From contig CANLDN010000009.1 in assembly GCA_947489445.1 (NCBI GenBank), positions 62,001-126,000 of the forward strand: 64,000 bases of DNA, read 5' to 3'. This document shows, in pieces, positions 1 to 8,523 of the stretch; the first letter of the stretch is position 1, and each line of letters opens with the position of its first letter. This DNA is from an uncultured Paracoccaceae bacterium (GTDB lineage: Bacteria; Pseudomonadota; Alphaproteobacteria; Rhodobacterales; Rhodobacteraceae). The position numbers and the translations under genes are program-made. The notes under the pieces are model-generated. The model had not been told where the DNA came from. It ran no database searches and saw nothing but the letters and a program-made list of their open reading frames with translations.

Positions 1-106
1 AAAAACGACGGTCATATCAACCAACACCCAGCCCCACGCGCCCATGAGAGACGGTCTTGTGCCTGACCTAATGCGCCGGGACGCCATGACGCGCGACAGT
101 ATCATA

Positions 107-934
107 TCAGTCGCGCAACAATTCGTTGATGCCCGTCTTTGAACGGGTCTTCTCGTCCACCCGCTTCACGATCACGGCGCAATACAGATTGACATTGTTT
201 TTCGATGGCATCGAACCTGCGACCACCACCGAATAAGGGGGCACTTCGCCATACATGACTTCGCCGGTATCACGGTCCACAATCTTGGTGGATTGGCCGA
301 TGAACACGCCCATGCCCAGCACAGAACCTTCGCGGACAATACAGCCTTCAACAACTTCGGATCGGGCGCCGATAAAGCAGTTATCCTCGATGATGGTAGG
401 CCCTGCCTGCATCGGTTCCAAAACGCCGCCAATGCCAACGCCACCAGACAGGTGCACGTTCTTGCCGATCTGCGCGCAGGACCCGACCGTGGCCCAGCCA
501 TCGACCATCGACCCTTCATCGACATAAGCCCCAAGGTTCACAAAGGACGGCATCAATACAACGCCTTTACCAATGAATGCGGAACGACGCACAATCGACC
601 CGGGCACAGCCCGGAACCCCGCCTCGCGCCACTGATTGTCACCCCAGCCGTCAAACTTCGATGGCACCTTGTCCCACCATGTGGACCCGCCATTGCCGCC
701 GGAAATCGGCTCCATATCGTTCAGACGGAACGACAGCAGCACGGCCTTCTTGGCCCATTGGTTCACATGCCATGACCCATCATCCATCTTCTGCGCCACA
801 CGGAGCGACCCGCTATCAAGCGCATTCAGCGTATCTTCGATCGCCTCACGTGTCTCGCCCGTTGTCGCAGGTGTCACCGTATCGCGCACCTCCCAGGCAG
901 CTTCGACGGCGGTCTCAAGGGCAGCATTGGACAT
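107..934 (-). CDS. dapD: 2,3,4,5-tetrahydropyridine-2,6-dicarboxylate N-succinyltransferase
   Basis: Succinyl-CoA-dependent acyltransferase of the succinylase branch of lysine/meso-diaminopimelate synthesis, cytosolic. The 275-residue length is normal for DapD. An N-terminal helical domain (about residues 1-100) is followed by a left-handed beta-helix of imperfect hexapeptide repeats (about 105-245, seen in stretches such as [15 protein letters not shown] and [14 protein letters not shown]). The [16 protein letters not shown] region before the helix is typical of the family. The ATG at 934 is preceded by GGAGAG at good spacing. The neighbouring redoxin gene is on the same strand but 55 bp away; no dap partner genes lie nearby. 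Identification is secure. Confidence 0.97.
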   Translation of the reverse strand: MSNAALETAVEAAWEVRDTVTPATTGETREAIEDTLNALDSGSLRVAQKMDDGSWHVNQWAKKAVLLSFRLNDMEPISGGNGGSTWWDKVPSKFDGWGDNQWREAGFRAVPGSIVRRSAFIGKGVVLMPSFVNLGAYVDEGSMVDGWATVGSCAQIGKNVHLSGGVGIGGVLEPMQAGPTIIEDNCFIGARSEVVEGCIVREGSVLGMGVFIGQSTKIVDRDTGEVMYGEVPPYSVVVAGSMPSKNNVNLYCAVIVKRVDEKTRSKTGINELLRD

Positions 935-989
935 AGGGCTCTCCGATCAATTCAGTTTCAGGGGCTTCTAGCGACCTGACGTCAATCAA

Positions 990-1535
990 TCAACGCCACT
1001 TGATCGAACAGCCCATCGATGGGGTCTGTACCTGCGGGCCGCGCCCTGTTTCGGCGACCATCTTCATCGCGTTCAACAGTTCCGCCACACGGGTTTTCGG
1101 GGCGATCATCCCGGCATCGTCCAAACGACCGCGATATTGCAATTCACCCGCCGCATTGAACCCAAAGAAATCCGGCGTGCACACAGCACCATAGGCCTGA
1201 CCGACGGACTGATCCTCATCCACCAGGTAGGGAGCTGTCAGCCCATGCTCAGCCGCAAATCGGGCCATATTGGTGGGGCTATCGGCCGGATAATCGGCGT
1301 AATCATTCGACATGATACAGGCCACGCCGATCCCGTCTGCCTGCAAGGCCGCGATGTCAGCCACCACCCGATCAATGACCGAAACAACATAGGGGCAATG
1401 GTTGCACATAAAGACAACCAACAGCCCCTTTTCGCCCATCACCTCACCGCGGGTGTGCCGCACACCGTCCGGGGTCGCCAGATCGAAATCCGGCGCGGGC
1501 CAGCCAAAGTCACACACAGATGTATTCAACAACAT
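990..1535 (-). CDS. Thioredoxin-fold (AhpC/TSA, redoxin) family protein
   Basis: 181-residue thioredoxin-like protein. The redox motif CNHCPYV (Cys44 and Cys47) replaces the usual CxxC of thioredoxin, and the C-terminus ends in a conserved GCSIKW stretch. No signal peptide is visible, so a cytosolic peroxiredoxin- or disulfide-reductase-like role is likely; the substrate is unknown. I chose the ATG at 1535 because it follows AGGAAGGG at about 8 bp; an in-frame extension to 1622 would enter the upstream region of the divergent LOG gene and adds low-quality sequence. The divergent arrangement with the LOG-family gene leaves about 100 bp for both promoters. Confidence 0.88.
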   Translation of the reverse strand: MLLNTSVCDFGWPAPDFDLATPDGVRHTRGEVMGEKGLLVVFMCNHCPYVVSVIDRVVADIAALQADGIGVACIMSNDYADYPADSPTNMARFAAEHGLTAPYLVDEDQSVGQAYGAVCTPDFFGFNAAGELQYRGRLDDAGMIAPKTRVAELLNAMKMVAETGRGPQVQTPSMGCSIKWR

Positions 1536-1636
1536 GGCATTTCCCTTCCTTGCTTTGTCGCGGTATGACCCGCAATTCCATTGCATCTTTGCGCACAAGC
1601 GGCAACGTTGACCACAACGCATTCGAGGACCAGTAC

Positions 1637-2482
1637 ATGAAAGACGACCGACGCCACCCTTTCCGTGACAGCCATCAGGACCGCGAGGCCGCGACCCATG
1701 CCGTGGATACCGCTCAGACCCGTGCGCCGTCCTACAAGCTGGCCTTCGCTGACGAAGACTTCATGTGCCGCGAAGAATTGCGGCCTGTGCGCCTGCAACT
1801 GGAATTGCTCAAGCCCGAACTCTTGATGAATGAGGCGGGGATCAACTCCACCATCGTTCTTTTCGGCGGCGCACGCATTCCCGATCCGGTCAACAAAGAC
1901 AAGGCGCGGACCAAAACGCTCGCCGATCTGACAAAATACTATGAAGAGGCAAGACGCTTTGCCCAGATGATGACCGCCCGGTCGCTGCAATCGGGCGGAA
2001 CGGACGATGTCGTCGTAACCGGCGGTGGCCCTGGCGTGATGGAGGCGGGCAATCGTGGTGCCATGGACGCGGGCGGCAAATCCATCGGGCTGAACATCGT
2101 GCTGCCTCACGAACAGGCGCCCAACGAATACGTCACCCCGGACCTTTGCTTTAACTTCCACTATTTCGGCATCCGTAAGATGCATTTCCTGATGCGCGCC
2201 TCAGCCATCTGTGTTTTTCCGGGCGGGTTCGGAACACTGGACGAGATGTTCGAGGCACTGACCCTGATCCAGACCGGGCGCATGGCGCGTGTGCCGTTCC
2301 TGCTCTTCGGGCAGGCGTTCTGGGAAAAGATCATCAATTGGGATGCGCTCGCTGATGCAGGCACGATCTCAACCGATGATCTGGCGCTTTTCCGGTTCGT
2401 CGAAACCGCAGAAGAGGCGGTCGAGGCCTTGGATAATTGGGAAGGCAAAGGTGAAAAACGCGGGGCGATCCCCGGGCGATGA
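1637..2482 (+). CDS. LOG family protein (TIGR00730-like Rossmann-fold nucleotide hydrolase)
   Basis: 281-residue member of the lysine-decarboxylase-like/LOG family, whose characterised members cleave nucleoside 5'-monophosphates to base and ribose 5-phosphate (cytokinin activation in plants). The diagnostic PGGFGTLDEMFEALTLIQTGR-type motif lies at about residues 195-214, and GGGPGVMEAGNRGA at about 134-147. An N-terminal extension of about 80 residues marks the long bacterial subclass. The start at 1637 was preferred over an upstream ATG at 1520, which overlaps the divergent redoxin gene. The physiological substrate cannot be inferred from the context. Confidence 0.9.
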   Translation: MKDDRRHPFRDSHQDREAATHAVDTAQTRAPSYKLAFADEDFMCREELRPVRLQLELLKPELLMNEAGINSTIVLFGGARIPDPVNKDKARTKTLADLTKYYEEARRFAQMMTARSLQSGGTDDVVVTGGGPGVMEAGNRGAMDAGGKSIGLNIVLPHEQAPNEYVTPDLCFNFHYFGIRKMHFLMRASAICVFPGGFGTLDEMFEALTLIQTGRMARVPFLLFGQAFWEKIINWDALADAGTISTDDLALFRFVETAEEAVEALDNWEGKGEKRGAIPGR

Positions 2483-2499
2483 ACCCAGAACACCGCCGC

Positions 2500-3555
2500 T
2501 TATATGGCGCTATCTGGACCATCTGCATCTGACGGCACTTCTAGCCCTTGCATCGGCGGATCGTCAGGTTTGCGAATGGCCTGAATAGCGGCCTTTGCCA
2601 GAAACTCCCCCGCTGCGCCCACTTGCTCTGACATGGTCAGAATATCGGCGCGGAAAAGTTTCAGGAACGGTACCGCTTCCTTGGCAAACACATCAATTTG
2701 CTGACCCACAGTGGCACCCGTCTGCTCCAACGCCGCAACCGCCGCCATCGCAGACGCTGTTGATGCCGTAATCACTGCATCAATCTGCGGCGTGGCCCCA
2801 AGGGCGGCGCGGATGTAGTCGATCACCGCGTTGGTGTCGCTATCGCTGGTGACGGTATCGGGAATGGTCAGGGTCACACCACGCGCAGCGCATGCATCGC
2901 GTACGCCGGCCATCATTTGCTGCGCATAATTATGGGCCCGGGGCGGGGCAATCAGCAGGATATGCTTGCGGCCACGCTCTGCCAGTTGCGTTGCAGCCAG
3001 ACGGCCAAAGGCACCGTTATCATAATCATAATACGGGTGGCGGTCCGCCCATTCGGTGCGGCCATGCGTTGCAAAGGGAAACCCCCGTTCCATCAGATAA
3101 GCGACACGGGGGTCCTGCGGTTGGATCTGGTTCAAGATCACCGCATCCGCTGATCCGGTTTCCACAATATAGCGAACGGGTTCCATAGGGTCCTGATCGG
3201 GGAAAAACGGTGTGACGATCAGGTGAAACGGCGAATGGCGCAACCCGCTGGCCACAGATGCAATCAGGCGCGCGCCATGGCTCATCAAATCATGCTGGGT
3301 GGGCATGACCAGACTGATGACATTGGTACGGCCCGTCCGCAGGCGCACACCCGCACGGTTGGGCACATACCCGATGTCATTGGCGATCTTGCGGATCAGC
3401 GTCTTTGTTTTAGTGCCGATATCTGGGGCATCATTCAGTGCGCGCGACACCGTTGGAACCGCCAGTCCACTGATCTGGGCAATTGTTTTCAGGGTCGGCT
3501 TGCCGTCAGACGTGAACGTGGCCGCAGTCCGGGGGCTGTCTTTGGAATGCGACAT
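2500..3555 (-). CDS. LacI-family transcriptional regulator
   Basis: 351-residue repressor-type regulator. An N-terminal helix-turn-helix (about residues 20-45, TLKTIAQISGLAVPTVSRALN) with hinge helix precedes a periplasmic-binding-protein-like sugar-sensing domain (about 75-345). The start at 3555 has AAAGGAG at suitable spacing. It is transcribed divergently from the beta-mannosidase with 126 bp between them, and a strong dyad lies in that gap, so local control of the mannosidase by a mannoside-derived effector is the natural inference. No transporter genes accompany the pair, which is unusual for a LacI sugar locus. Confidence 0.93.
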   Translation of the reverse strand: MSHSKDSPRTAATFTSDGKPTLKTIAQISGLAVPTVSRALNDAPDIGTKTKTLIRKIANDIGYVPNRAGVRLRTGRTNVISLVMPTQHDLMSHGARLIASVASGLRHSPFHLIVTPFFPDQDPMEPVRYIVETGSADAVILNQIQPQDPRVAYLMERGFPFATHGRTEWADRHPYYDYDNGAFGRLAATQLAERGRKHILLIAPPRAHNYAQQMMAGVRDACAARGVTLTIPDTVTSDSDTNAVIDYIRAALGATPQIDAVITASTASAMAAVAALEQTGATVGQQIDVFAKEAVPFLKLFRADILTMSEQVGAAGEFLAKAAIQAIRKPDDPPMQGLEVPSDADGPDSAI

Positions 3556-3630
3556 GCGGTTGGCTCTCCTTTGTCATGCAGGGCAGGGCCATTGATAGCA
3601 CTGTCTCAATACATTTTGCCAAGCCAATTT

Positions 3631-3660
3631 AAATCGATATAGGGTTTACTATAACGATTT
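3631..3660. promoter_or_regulatory. Probable LacI-family operator upstream of beta-mannosidase
   Basis: Inverted repeat with arms AAATCGATATAG (3631-3642) and CTATAACGATTT (3649-3660), matching at 11 of 12 positions around a 6-bp spacer. Each arm carries a central CG, the hallmark of LacI-family half-operators, and the two CG steps are 20 bp apart, about two helical turns. It lies 21 bp before the mannosidase ATG, where bound repressor would block transcription or initiation. Assignment to the adjacent regulator is inference. Confidence 0.6.
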
Positions 3661-3681
3661 AGAAATCAAAGATCAGAGACA

Positions 3682-6078
3682 ATGAACACAACAAAACCAC
3701 CTGCTGCAATCACGCTGGCGGGACAGTGGGTGCTGTCCGACGACAGTGGCGCCTATACATGCGCGATGCACCTGCCAACCGACGGGATCACGGCGTTGCA
3801 TCAGGCTGGTCTGATCCCCGATCCCTACTGGGGGCGCAATGAATATGAACTTCGCTGGATCGCGGAACGCGACTGGACCGCGACCCGCACCTTTGAATTG
3901 CGCGAAACGGATGTCGATTTGGTCATTTCTGGCGTCGATACCACCGTCACGGTGCGTGTGAACGGGCAAGTGGTGCTGACCTGCGAAAACGCGTTCCGCA
4001 GTTACCGGGTGAACCTGAAGGATGCGGCTTGCATAGGCACGAACCAGATCAGTGTGACCTTCCATTCGTCGATCCGGGTGGCTGCCGAAAAACAGGCCGC
4101 GCATCCGTTCGACCTGCCTTATCAAACCAGCAATAGTCCAATCCCCAATGTGAATATGTTGCGCAAACCGCAATGCGATTATGGTTGGGATTGGAACATC
4201 GCACTGGCCCCGTTTGGCATCTACGGGGACATGCGGATCGAAGATGCAAACGCCCCCCGGATCGACCGGCTGGCGATCACGCAGGACCATGCGGGTGACG
4301 GGGTCACACTTGGCATCACCGTTCATGTGTCAAACTACGAGGGTGCGGTCACAGCCACAATCGCCGGGCAAACCGTCCGCACGCAATGTGCGCATGGTTT
4401 CTGCATGCTTTCTGTATACATTGCAGACCCGCAATTGTGGTGGCCTGCGGGGCAGGGCGATCAACCGCTCTACGACCTTCAGGTAACCGTCGCCAAGGCA
4501 ACGGCCACGCGGCAGATCGGTCTGCGCAAGGCGGAACTGATCACCGAACCAGACGCCGCAGGCCTTGGTTTCAAGTTCCGCATCAACGACCGGGATATCT
4601 TTGCAAAGGGCGCAAACTGGGTTCCTGCTGACGCGCTCGCGGGCCGGATCACCCCCGCAAAAACCCGCCATCTCTTGCAATCTGCCGTTGATGCCAACAT
4701 GAACATGATCCGCGTCTGGGGCGGTGGGCGATACGAAGATACGTGGTTCTATGAGCTGTGTGATGAACTGGGGTTGATGGTCTGGCAGGACTTCATGTTT
4801 GCCTGCAACATTTATCCGTCAGACGATGCTTATCTGAACGAAGTGCGCGCCGAAGTCGTTGATAACGTTGCGCGTATTCACCACCACGCCAGCATCGTGT
4901 TGTGGTGTGGCGACAACGAATTGATTGGCGCGCTGACATGGTTCGAAGAAACCCGCGCCAACCGCGACCGCTATCTGGTGAATTATGACCGGCTCAACCG
5001 CTGCATCGAAAGCGCGCTAAGGCAAACCGACCCCTGCGCCAATTGGTGGCCATCCTCACCTTCGCAGGGTCCGCTCAATTTTGGCGATGCCTGGCATGAC
5101 GACAAATCAGGCGATATGCATTTCTGGTCCGTCTGGCACGAGGGACGTGATTTTGATCACTACCGCGATGTGGCACCGCGTTTCTGTTCTGAATTCGGCT
5201 TCCAAAGCTACCCGTCGATGCATGTTATCGACCGCTTTGCCGGACCAAAAGACCACAACATCGCAGCCCCCATATTGGAAGCGCATCAAAAGAACTCAGG
5301 CGGCAATGCCCGCATCGCCGAAACCATGTTCCGCTATTTCCGCTGGCCCACAAAATTCGAGAATTTTGTGTATCTGTCCCAAGTCCAACAAGGGCTTGCC
5401 ATCAAAACGGCAGTGACCCAATGGCGTAGTCTCAGACCCCATTGCATGGGCGCATTGATCTGGCAACTCAACGACACATGGCCCGTTTGTAGCTGGTCCT
5501 CCCTCAACCATCGCGGCGAATGGAAGCTACTGCATCATATGGCAAAGGAATTCTACGCCCCTGTCCTTGTCACTGCCATCCCCAACGGTGACACGATCAA
5601 CCTGCGCGCAGTTAATGACACCGCAAATCCCGTTTCGTTACAGATCAAAGCGCAAGCCGTTTCTATGGATGGCACGACGCGCCCGCTGGGCACTGCCCAA
5701 GTCACCGCGGGTGACACGGCGGTCACTGCCATGAATATCGCGTCGCCGACGCTGCACGATCAGGAAATCCTGTACTTCCGTTGGACCGGGCCGGACGGGC
5801 TGGAACGGGCGGATTTTCACGCGCCACACCCCTTCAAACACTACGACCTGCAACCGCCGCGCCTATCTTATCAGGCGTCCGGGGACGGAACCATCAAAGT
5901 AATCGCCGACAAGCTCGCGCTATTTGTAGCGGTCGAGGCAGATACCCCCGGCCGGTTCAGCACCAACGGTTTCACGCTTTTGCCCGGCGCGCCAAAAACC
6001 GTGGTTTTTACGCCAAGCGACCCCAAAGTCGCGCCCAATTTCACATTGCGCGATCTGCACAGCGCCACCTGTGCATGA
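3682..6078 (+). CDS. Beta-mannosidase, glycoside hydrolase family 2
   Basis: 798-residue GH2 enzyme that would release beta-linked mannose from the non-reducing ends of oligosaccharides. A sugar-binding jelly-roll domain (about 1-170), an immunoglobulin-like domain (about 180-275), the TIM barrel (about 290-600) and a C-terminal beta domain are visible. The predicted acid/base is Glu413 in WCGDNELIG and the nucleophile Glu504 in CSEFGFQSYPS; the LWWPAGQGDQPLYDLQV stretch is typical of beta-mannosidases. No signal peptide, so cytoplasmic, acting on imported oligosaccharides. Bases 4389-4419 match a dispersed intergenic repeat and encode an atypical segment just before LWWP. Probably controlled by the divergent LacI regulator. 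Confidence 0.92.
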   Translation: MNTTKPPAAITLAGQWVLSDDSGAYTCAMHLPTDGITALHQAGLIPDPYWGRNEYELRWIAERDWTATRTFELRETDVDLVISGVDTTVTVRVNGQVVLTCENAFRSYRVNLKDAACIGTNQISVTFHSSIRVAAEKQAAHPFDLPYQTSNSPIPNVNMLRKPQCDYGWDWNIALAPFGIYGDMRIEDANAPRIDRLAITQDHAGDGVTLGITVHVSNYEGAVTATIAGQTVRTQCAHGFCMLSVYIADPQLWWPAGQGDQPLYDLQVTVAKATATRQIGLRKAELITEPDAAGLGFKFRINDRDIFAKGANWVPADALAGRITPAKTRHLLQSAVDANMNMIRVWGGGRYEDTWFYELCDELGLMVWQDFMFACNIYPSDDAYLNEVRAEVVDNVARIHHHASIVLWCGDNELIGALTWFEETRANRDRYLVNYDRLNRCIESALRQTDPCANWWPSSPSQGPLNFGDAWHDDKSGDMHFWSVWHEGRDFDHYRDVAPRFCSEFGFQSYPSMHVIDRFAGPKDHNIAAPILEAHQKNSGGNARIAETMFRYFRWPTKFENFVYLSQVQQGLAIKTAVTQWRSLRPHCMGALIWQLNDTWPVCSWSSLNHRGEWKLLHHMAKEFYAPVLVTAIPNGDTINLRAVNDTANPVSLQIKAQAVSMDGTTRPLGTAQVTAGDTAVTAMNIASPTLHDQEILYFRWTGPDGLERADFHAPHPFKHYDLQPPRLSYQASGDGTIKVIADKLALFVAVEADTPGRFSTNGFTLLPGAPKTVVFTPSDPKVAPNFTLRDLHSATCA
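4389..4419 (+). repeat. Intragenic copy of the 11-bp phased array
   Basis: 31 bases inside the beta-mannosidase gene that match the intergenic array at about 60.1 kb (read on the minus strand) at 28 of 31 positions, including an unbroken 18-base run (TGCGCATGGTTTCTGCAT) and TTCTGTATAC. The flanking TTAA-rich parts of the intergenic element are absent. Such a match is far too long for chance in 64 kb. It is in frame and encodes part of the segment before the LWWP motif. Confidence 0.7.
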
Positions 6079-6083
6079 CCTGC

Positions 6084-6488
6084 TTATCCGGTCAGCGCCA
6101 TCACCTGCGATGCTTGCGGAATTGATCTGCCAAATCGACGGGTCAATTGGGCGTGGCCATGACCAATCTCTGACGCGTTGCAAACATGCTGTCCATCAGT
6201 ATCCCGCAGACTTAACCCGCCGCCGCAGCGGACAAACTGATAGCCATGGGCCTGAAGCCGGTGTTGCAGATCATACCAGTCTGACGCATCTGCAAGATCA
6301 TCAGCCAATTGCGCCCGCAAAGGGGCCAAGATGCGCGAAACACGGTCCGTACGGGCGCGTGTCCGGCGGCGCAGATCATTGCGCAACGCATCCCGCAGGA
6401 TGTCGCCAATTGCTTTTTCATCGCGTCCGGCAAGATGCTCCAACGCGTCGACGAGTTCGGGGGGTAAACCAAGTGTGTACTGTTTCAT
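6084..6488 (-). CDS. Ribbon-helix-helix protein with relaxase-like C-terminal segment
   Basis: 134-residue protein of uncertain function. The N-terminus (KQYTLGLPPELVDALEHLAG, then an arginine-rich helix) looks like a CopG/MobC ribbon-helix-helix DNA-binding module. The C-terminal half (GGGLSLRDTDGQHVCNASEI, then a tract ending LTRRFGRSIP) resembles the segment found after the catalytic domain in mobilisation relaxases. No relaxase or transfer genes are nearby. The ATG at 6488 is preferred over an in-frame TTG two codons upstream. It converges with the beta-mannosidase, leaving 5 bp. The domain reading is by eye only. Confidence 0.7.
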   Translation of the reverse strand: MKQYTLGLPPELVDALEHLAGRDEKAIGDILRDALRNDLRRRTRARTDRVSRILAPLRAQLADDLADASDWYDLQHRLQAHGYQFVRCGGGLSLRDTDGQHVCNASEIGHGHAQLTRRFGRSIPQASQVMALTG

Positions 6489-6527
6489 AGGCAAGATATC
6501 GCCGAAACAGGGTGAAGATGGCGTTAA

Positions 6528-7703
6528 CTACAAGCCAGTTTCTGCGGCAATCTGCGCCCGCGATTTGCGGGCCCGCTCGGTTGCTGATTTCAACTGGCCG
6601 CAGGCGGCCATAATATCCTCGCCCCGCGGCTTGCGGACGGGGGAAGAATACCCACCCCGATGAATAATATCGGCAAAGGCGCGGATACGATTGTTCGACG
6701 ACCGTTTATAGGGCGCGCCGGGCCATTCGTTGAACGGGATCAAGTTGATCTTGGCCGGGATGCCGTCGATCAGTTTGAGAAGACGATGCGCATCGGCATC
6801 GCTATCATTCACACCATCCAGCATCACATATTCAAACGTAATCCGTTCCGAATTTGACACTTTGGGATAGCTGCGCAGCGCCTCCAGCAGATCCACCAAT
6901 GGCCAGCGCTTGTTGATCGGGACCAGCTTGTCGCGCACCTCATCCGTGGTGGCATGAAATGAAATCGCCAATTGGCAACCAATCTCTTGGGCGGTGCGGG
7001 CCATTTCGGGGACAACACCGGATGTCGACAGCGTAATCCGGCGGCGCGACAGCTGGATGCCATCCGGATCCATCGCGATCTTCATCGCGTCGCGGACGTT
7101 TTCAAAATTATAAAGTGGCTCACCCATGCCCATCAGGACAATGTTGGACAGCAGGCGAGGGCCATCACTGCGCGTACCATGTTCGGGCCATTCGCCCAGA
7201 TCATCGCGGGCGACCATGACCTGCCCGATGATTTCGGCGGCGGTCAGATTACGGACGAGTTTCTGCGTGCCGGTATGGCAAAACGAACAGGTCAGCGTGC
7301 AACCGACCTGGGACGAAATGCAAAGCGTACCACGATCCGTCTCTGGGATGTACACCACCTCAACCTCATGACCGCCCGCAATGCGCACCAGATATTTGCG
7401 GGTGCCATCCTCGGACACTTGGCGCGTCACGACCTCGGGCACGGCCACGACAAAGGTGTCAGCCAGCATCGCGCGATAATCTTTGGAAAGGTTGGTCATA
7501 TCCGCGAAATCGCGCACACCCCAATGATAGATCCACTGCCAGATCTGGCCAACGCGCATCTTGGCCTGCTTTTCCGGTGTTCCAATGGCGATCAAGGCAT
7601 CGCGCATGGCCTCGCGGGTCATACCCACAAGGTTCTGCGGCCCCTCCGGCAGCTTGCGCGGAATGGTCAGCACGTCTTGGGTAATCGGGGCCTTGGCGTC
7701 CAT
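6528..7703 (-). CDS. rlmN: Dual-specificity RNA methyltransferase RlmN (23S rRNA A2503 / tRNA A37)
   Basis: 391-residue radical SAM enzyme that makes 2-methyladenosine at 23S rRNA A2503 and at A37 of some tRNAs. The 4Fe-4S motif CTLTCSFC is present, as are the [13 protein letters not shown] motif and a late cysteine in the conserved C-terminal region (IMAACGQL) that corresponds to the methyl-carrying Cys of the family. An N-terminal helical domain precedes the barrel. The start at 7703 is preceded by GGAG. Upstream on the same strand is the ialB-like gene, separated by a terminator, so rlmN has its own promoter or relies on read-through. Confidence 0.97.
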   Translation of the reverse strand: MDAKAPITQDVLTIPRKLPEGPQNLVGMTREAMRDALIAIGTPEKQAKMRVGQIWQWIYHWGVRDFADMTNLSKDYRAMLADTFVVAVPEVVTRQVSEDGTRKYLVRIAGGHEVEVVYIPETDRGTLCISSQVGCTLTCSFCHTGTQKLVRNLTAAEIIGQVMVARDDLGEWPEHGTRSDGPRLLSNIVLMGMGEPLYNFENVRDAMKIAMDPDGIQLSRRRITLSTSGVVPEMARTAQEIGCQLAISFHATTDEVRDKLVPINKRWPLVDLLEALRSYPKVSNSERITFEYVMLDGVNDSDADAHRLLKLIDGIPAKINLIPFNEWPGAPYKRSSNNRIRAFADIIHRGGYSSPVRKPRGEDIMAACGQLKSATERARKSRAQIAAETGL

Positions 7704-7747
7704 GGGAATGCTCCGGATCAGGGGTCAAGCTCGCCATATAAGAGAAA

Positions 7748-7775
7748 GGGCCGGTTTCCACAAGAAAACCGGCCC
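7748..7775 (-). terminator. Rho-independent terminator after ialB-like gene
   Basis: Perfect 10-bp stem, GGGCCGGTTT (7748-7757) paired with AAACCGGCCC (7766-7775), with an 8-base loop. On the minus strand it is followed by a pyrimidine-rich TTTCTCTT tract. It lies between the ialB-like gene and rlmN. Confidence 0.8.
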
Positions 7776-7798
7776 CCAATCATCAATGAAACACCGCG

Positions 7799-8329
7799 TC
7801 AGCCGGAACAACGGCTCGCGGCTTCTTCAACCGCGGCGGTAAAGCCCAGCAGACTGAACGTATCCTGTGTCTGGGTCCCACGACCGGACCGGCCAGTCAC
7901 AATCGCATTTGATCCGCGCTTCATGGCGGCAACAAACCTTGCGTCATCCTCTGGGGTAGCGGGCCATGCGGTTTCGTTTTCGGTAAACATCTCGAATGTG
8001 GTATCACCCACTTTCATGGATACGGTCGATCCGCTGGCAAAGGGATACCCGCCAGCAAACATCACCTGACCACTGACATCATCGGCGGGGCGATAAAAAA
8101 CGATCAGACGGATATCACCGCGACGCACCGTTACAGTATTGCCGTCACGGGTGTTCAGCGTTTCCACCGGGGCGGATACCGCCCAGCATTCATTGGGGTC
8201 GCTTTCCACGAACACGTTCCAATCCGTGTTCACAGATACGCGGTTTTCGCTTTCTTCCTGTGCGGCGACCATACCGGCCAACACACAGGCAGCAGCAACC
8301 GCCAGACCTTTGGAAATATTCAAAATCAT
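7799..8329 (-). CDS. Invasion-associated locus B (IalB) family protein
   Basis: 176-residue exported protein. Residues 1-23 form a signal peptide (hydrophobic AVAAACVLAGMVAA, cleavage near AAQ-EE). The mature part has the single-domain IalB-like beta fold of the Bartonella family (DWNVFVESDPNECWAVSAP; GGYPFASGSTVSMKVG; a C-terminal Cys that can pair with the first). In free-living Rhodobacterales this family is common and its role is unknown, so the 'invasion' name is only historical. The ATG at 8329 follows GGAGG. It is its own transcription unit, closed by the terminator at 7748-7775. Confidence 0.88.
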   Translation of the reverse strand: MILNISKGLAVAAACVLAGMVAAQEESENRVSVNTDWNVFVESDPNECWAVSAPVETLNTRDGNTVTVRRGDIRLIVFYRPADDVSGQVMFAGGYPFASGSTVSMKVGDTTFEMFTENETAWPATPEDDARFVAAMKRGSNAIVTGRSGRGTQTQDTFSLLGFTAAVEEAASRCSG

Positions 8330-8523
8330 GTCACAGCCTCCAAGCTGTCCTTGCCTCTGGATGTCTCGTTATGACCGAGGTGCATCTGACGGCACCTTTT
8401 CGGCTGGCGGGACGTGTTTCAACTCGATACCCATGATGGTAGCAAAAAACCGCCCTCATGGGAAAGCCCCAAACAATGCGGGGTACTTGCGTAACGACCT
8501 ATACAACCCAAAAAGGCAAAAGA

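Noticed and set aside
7..106. Possible gene fragment at the window start
   Set aside because: Only about 100 bases, no frame with recognisable protein; treated as the region downstream of dapD.
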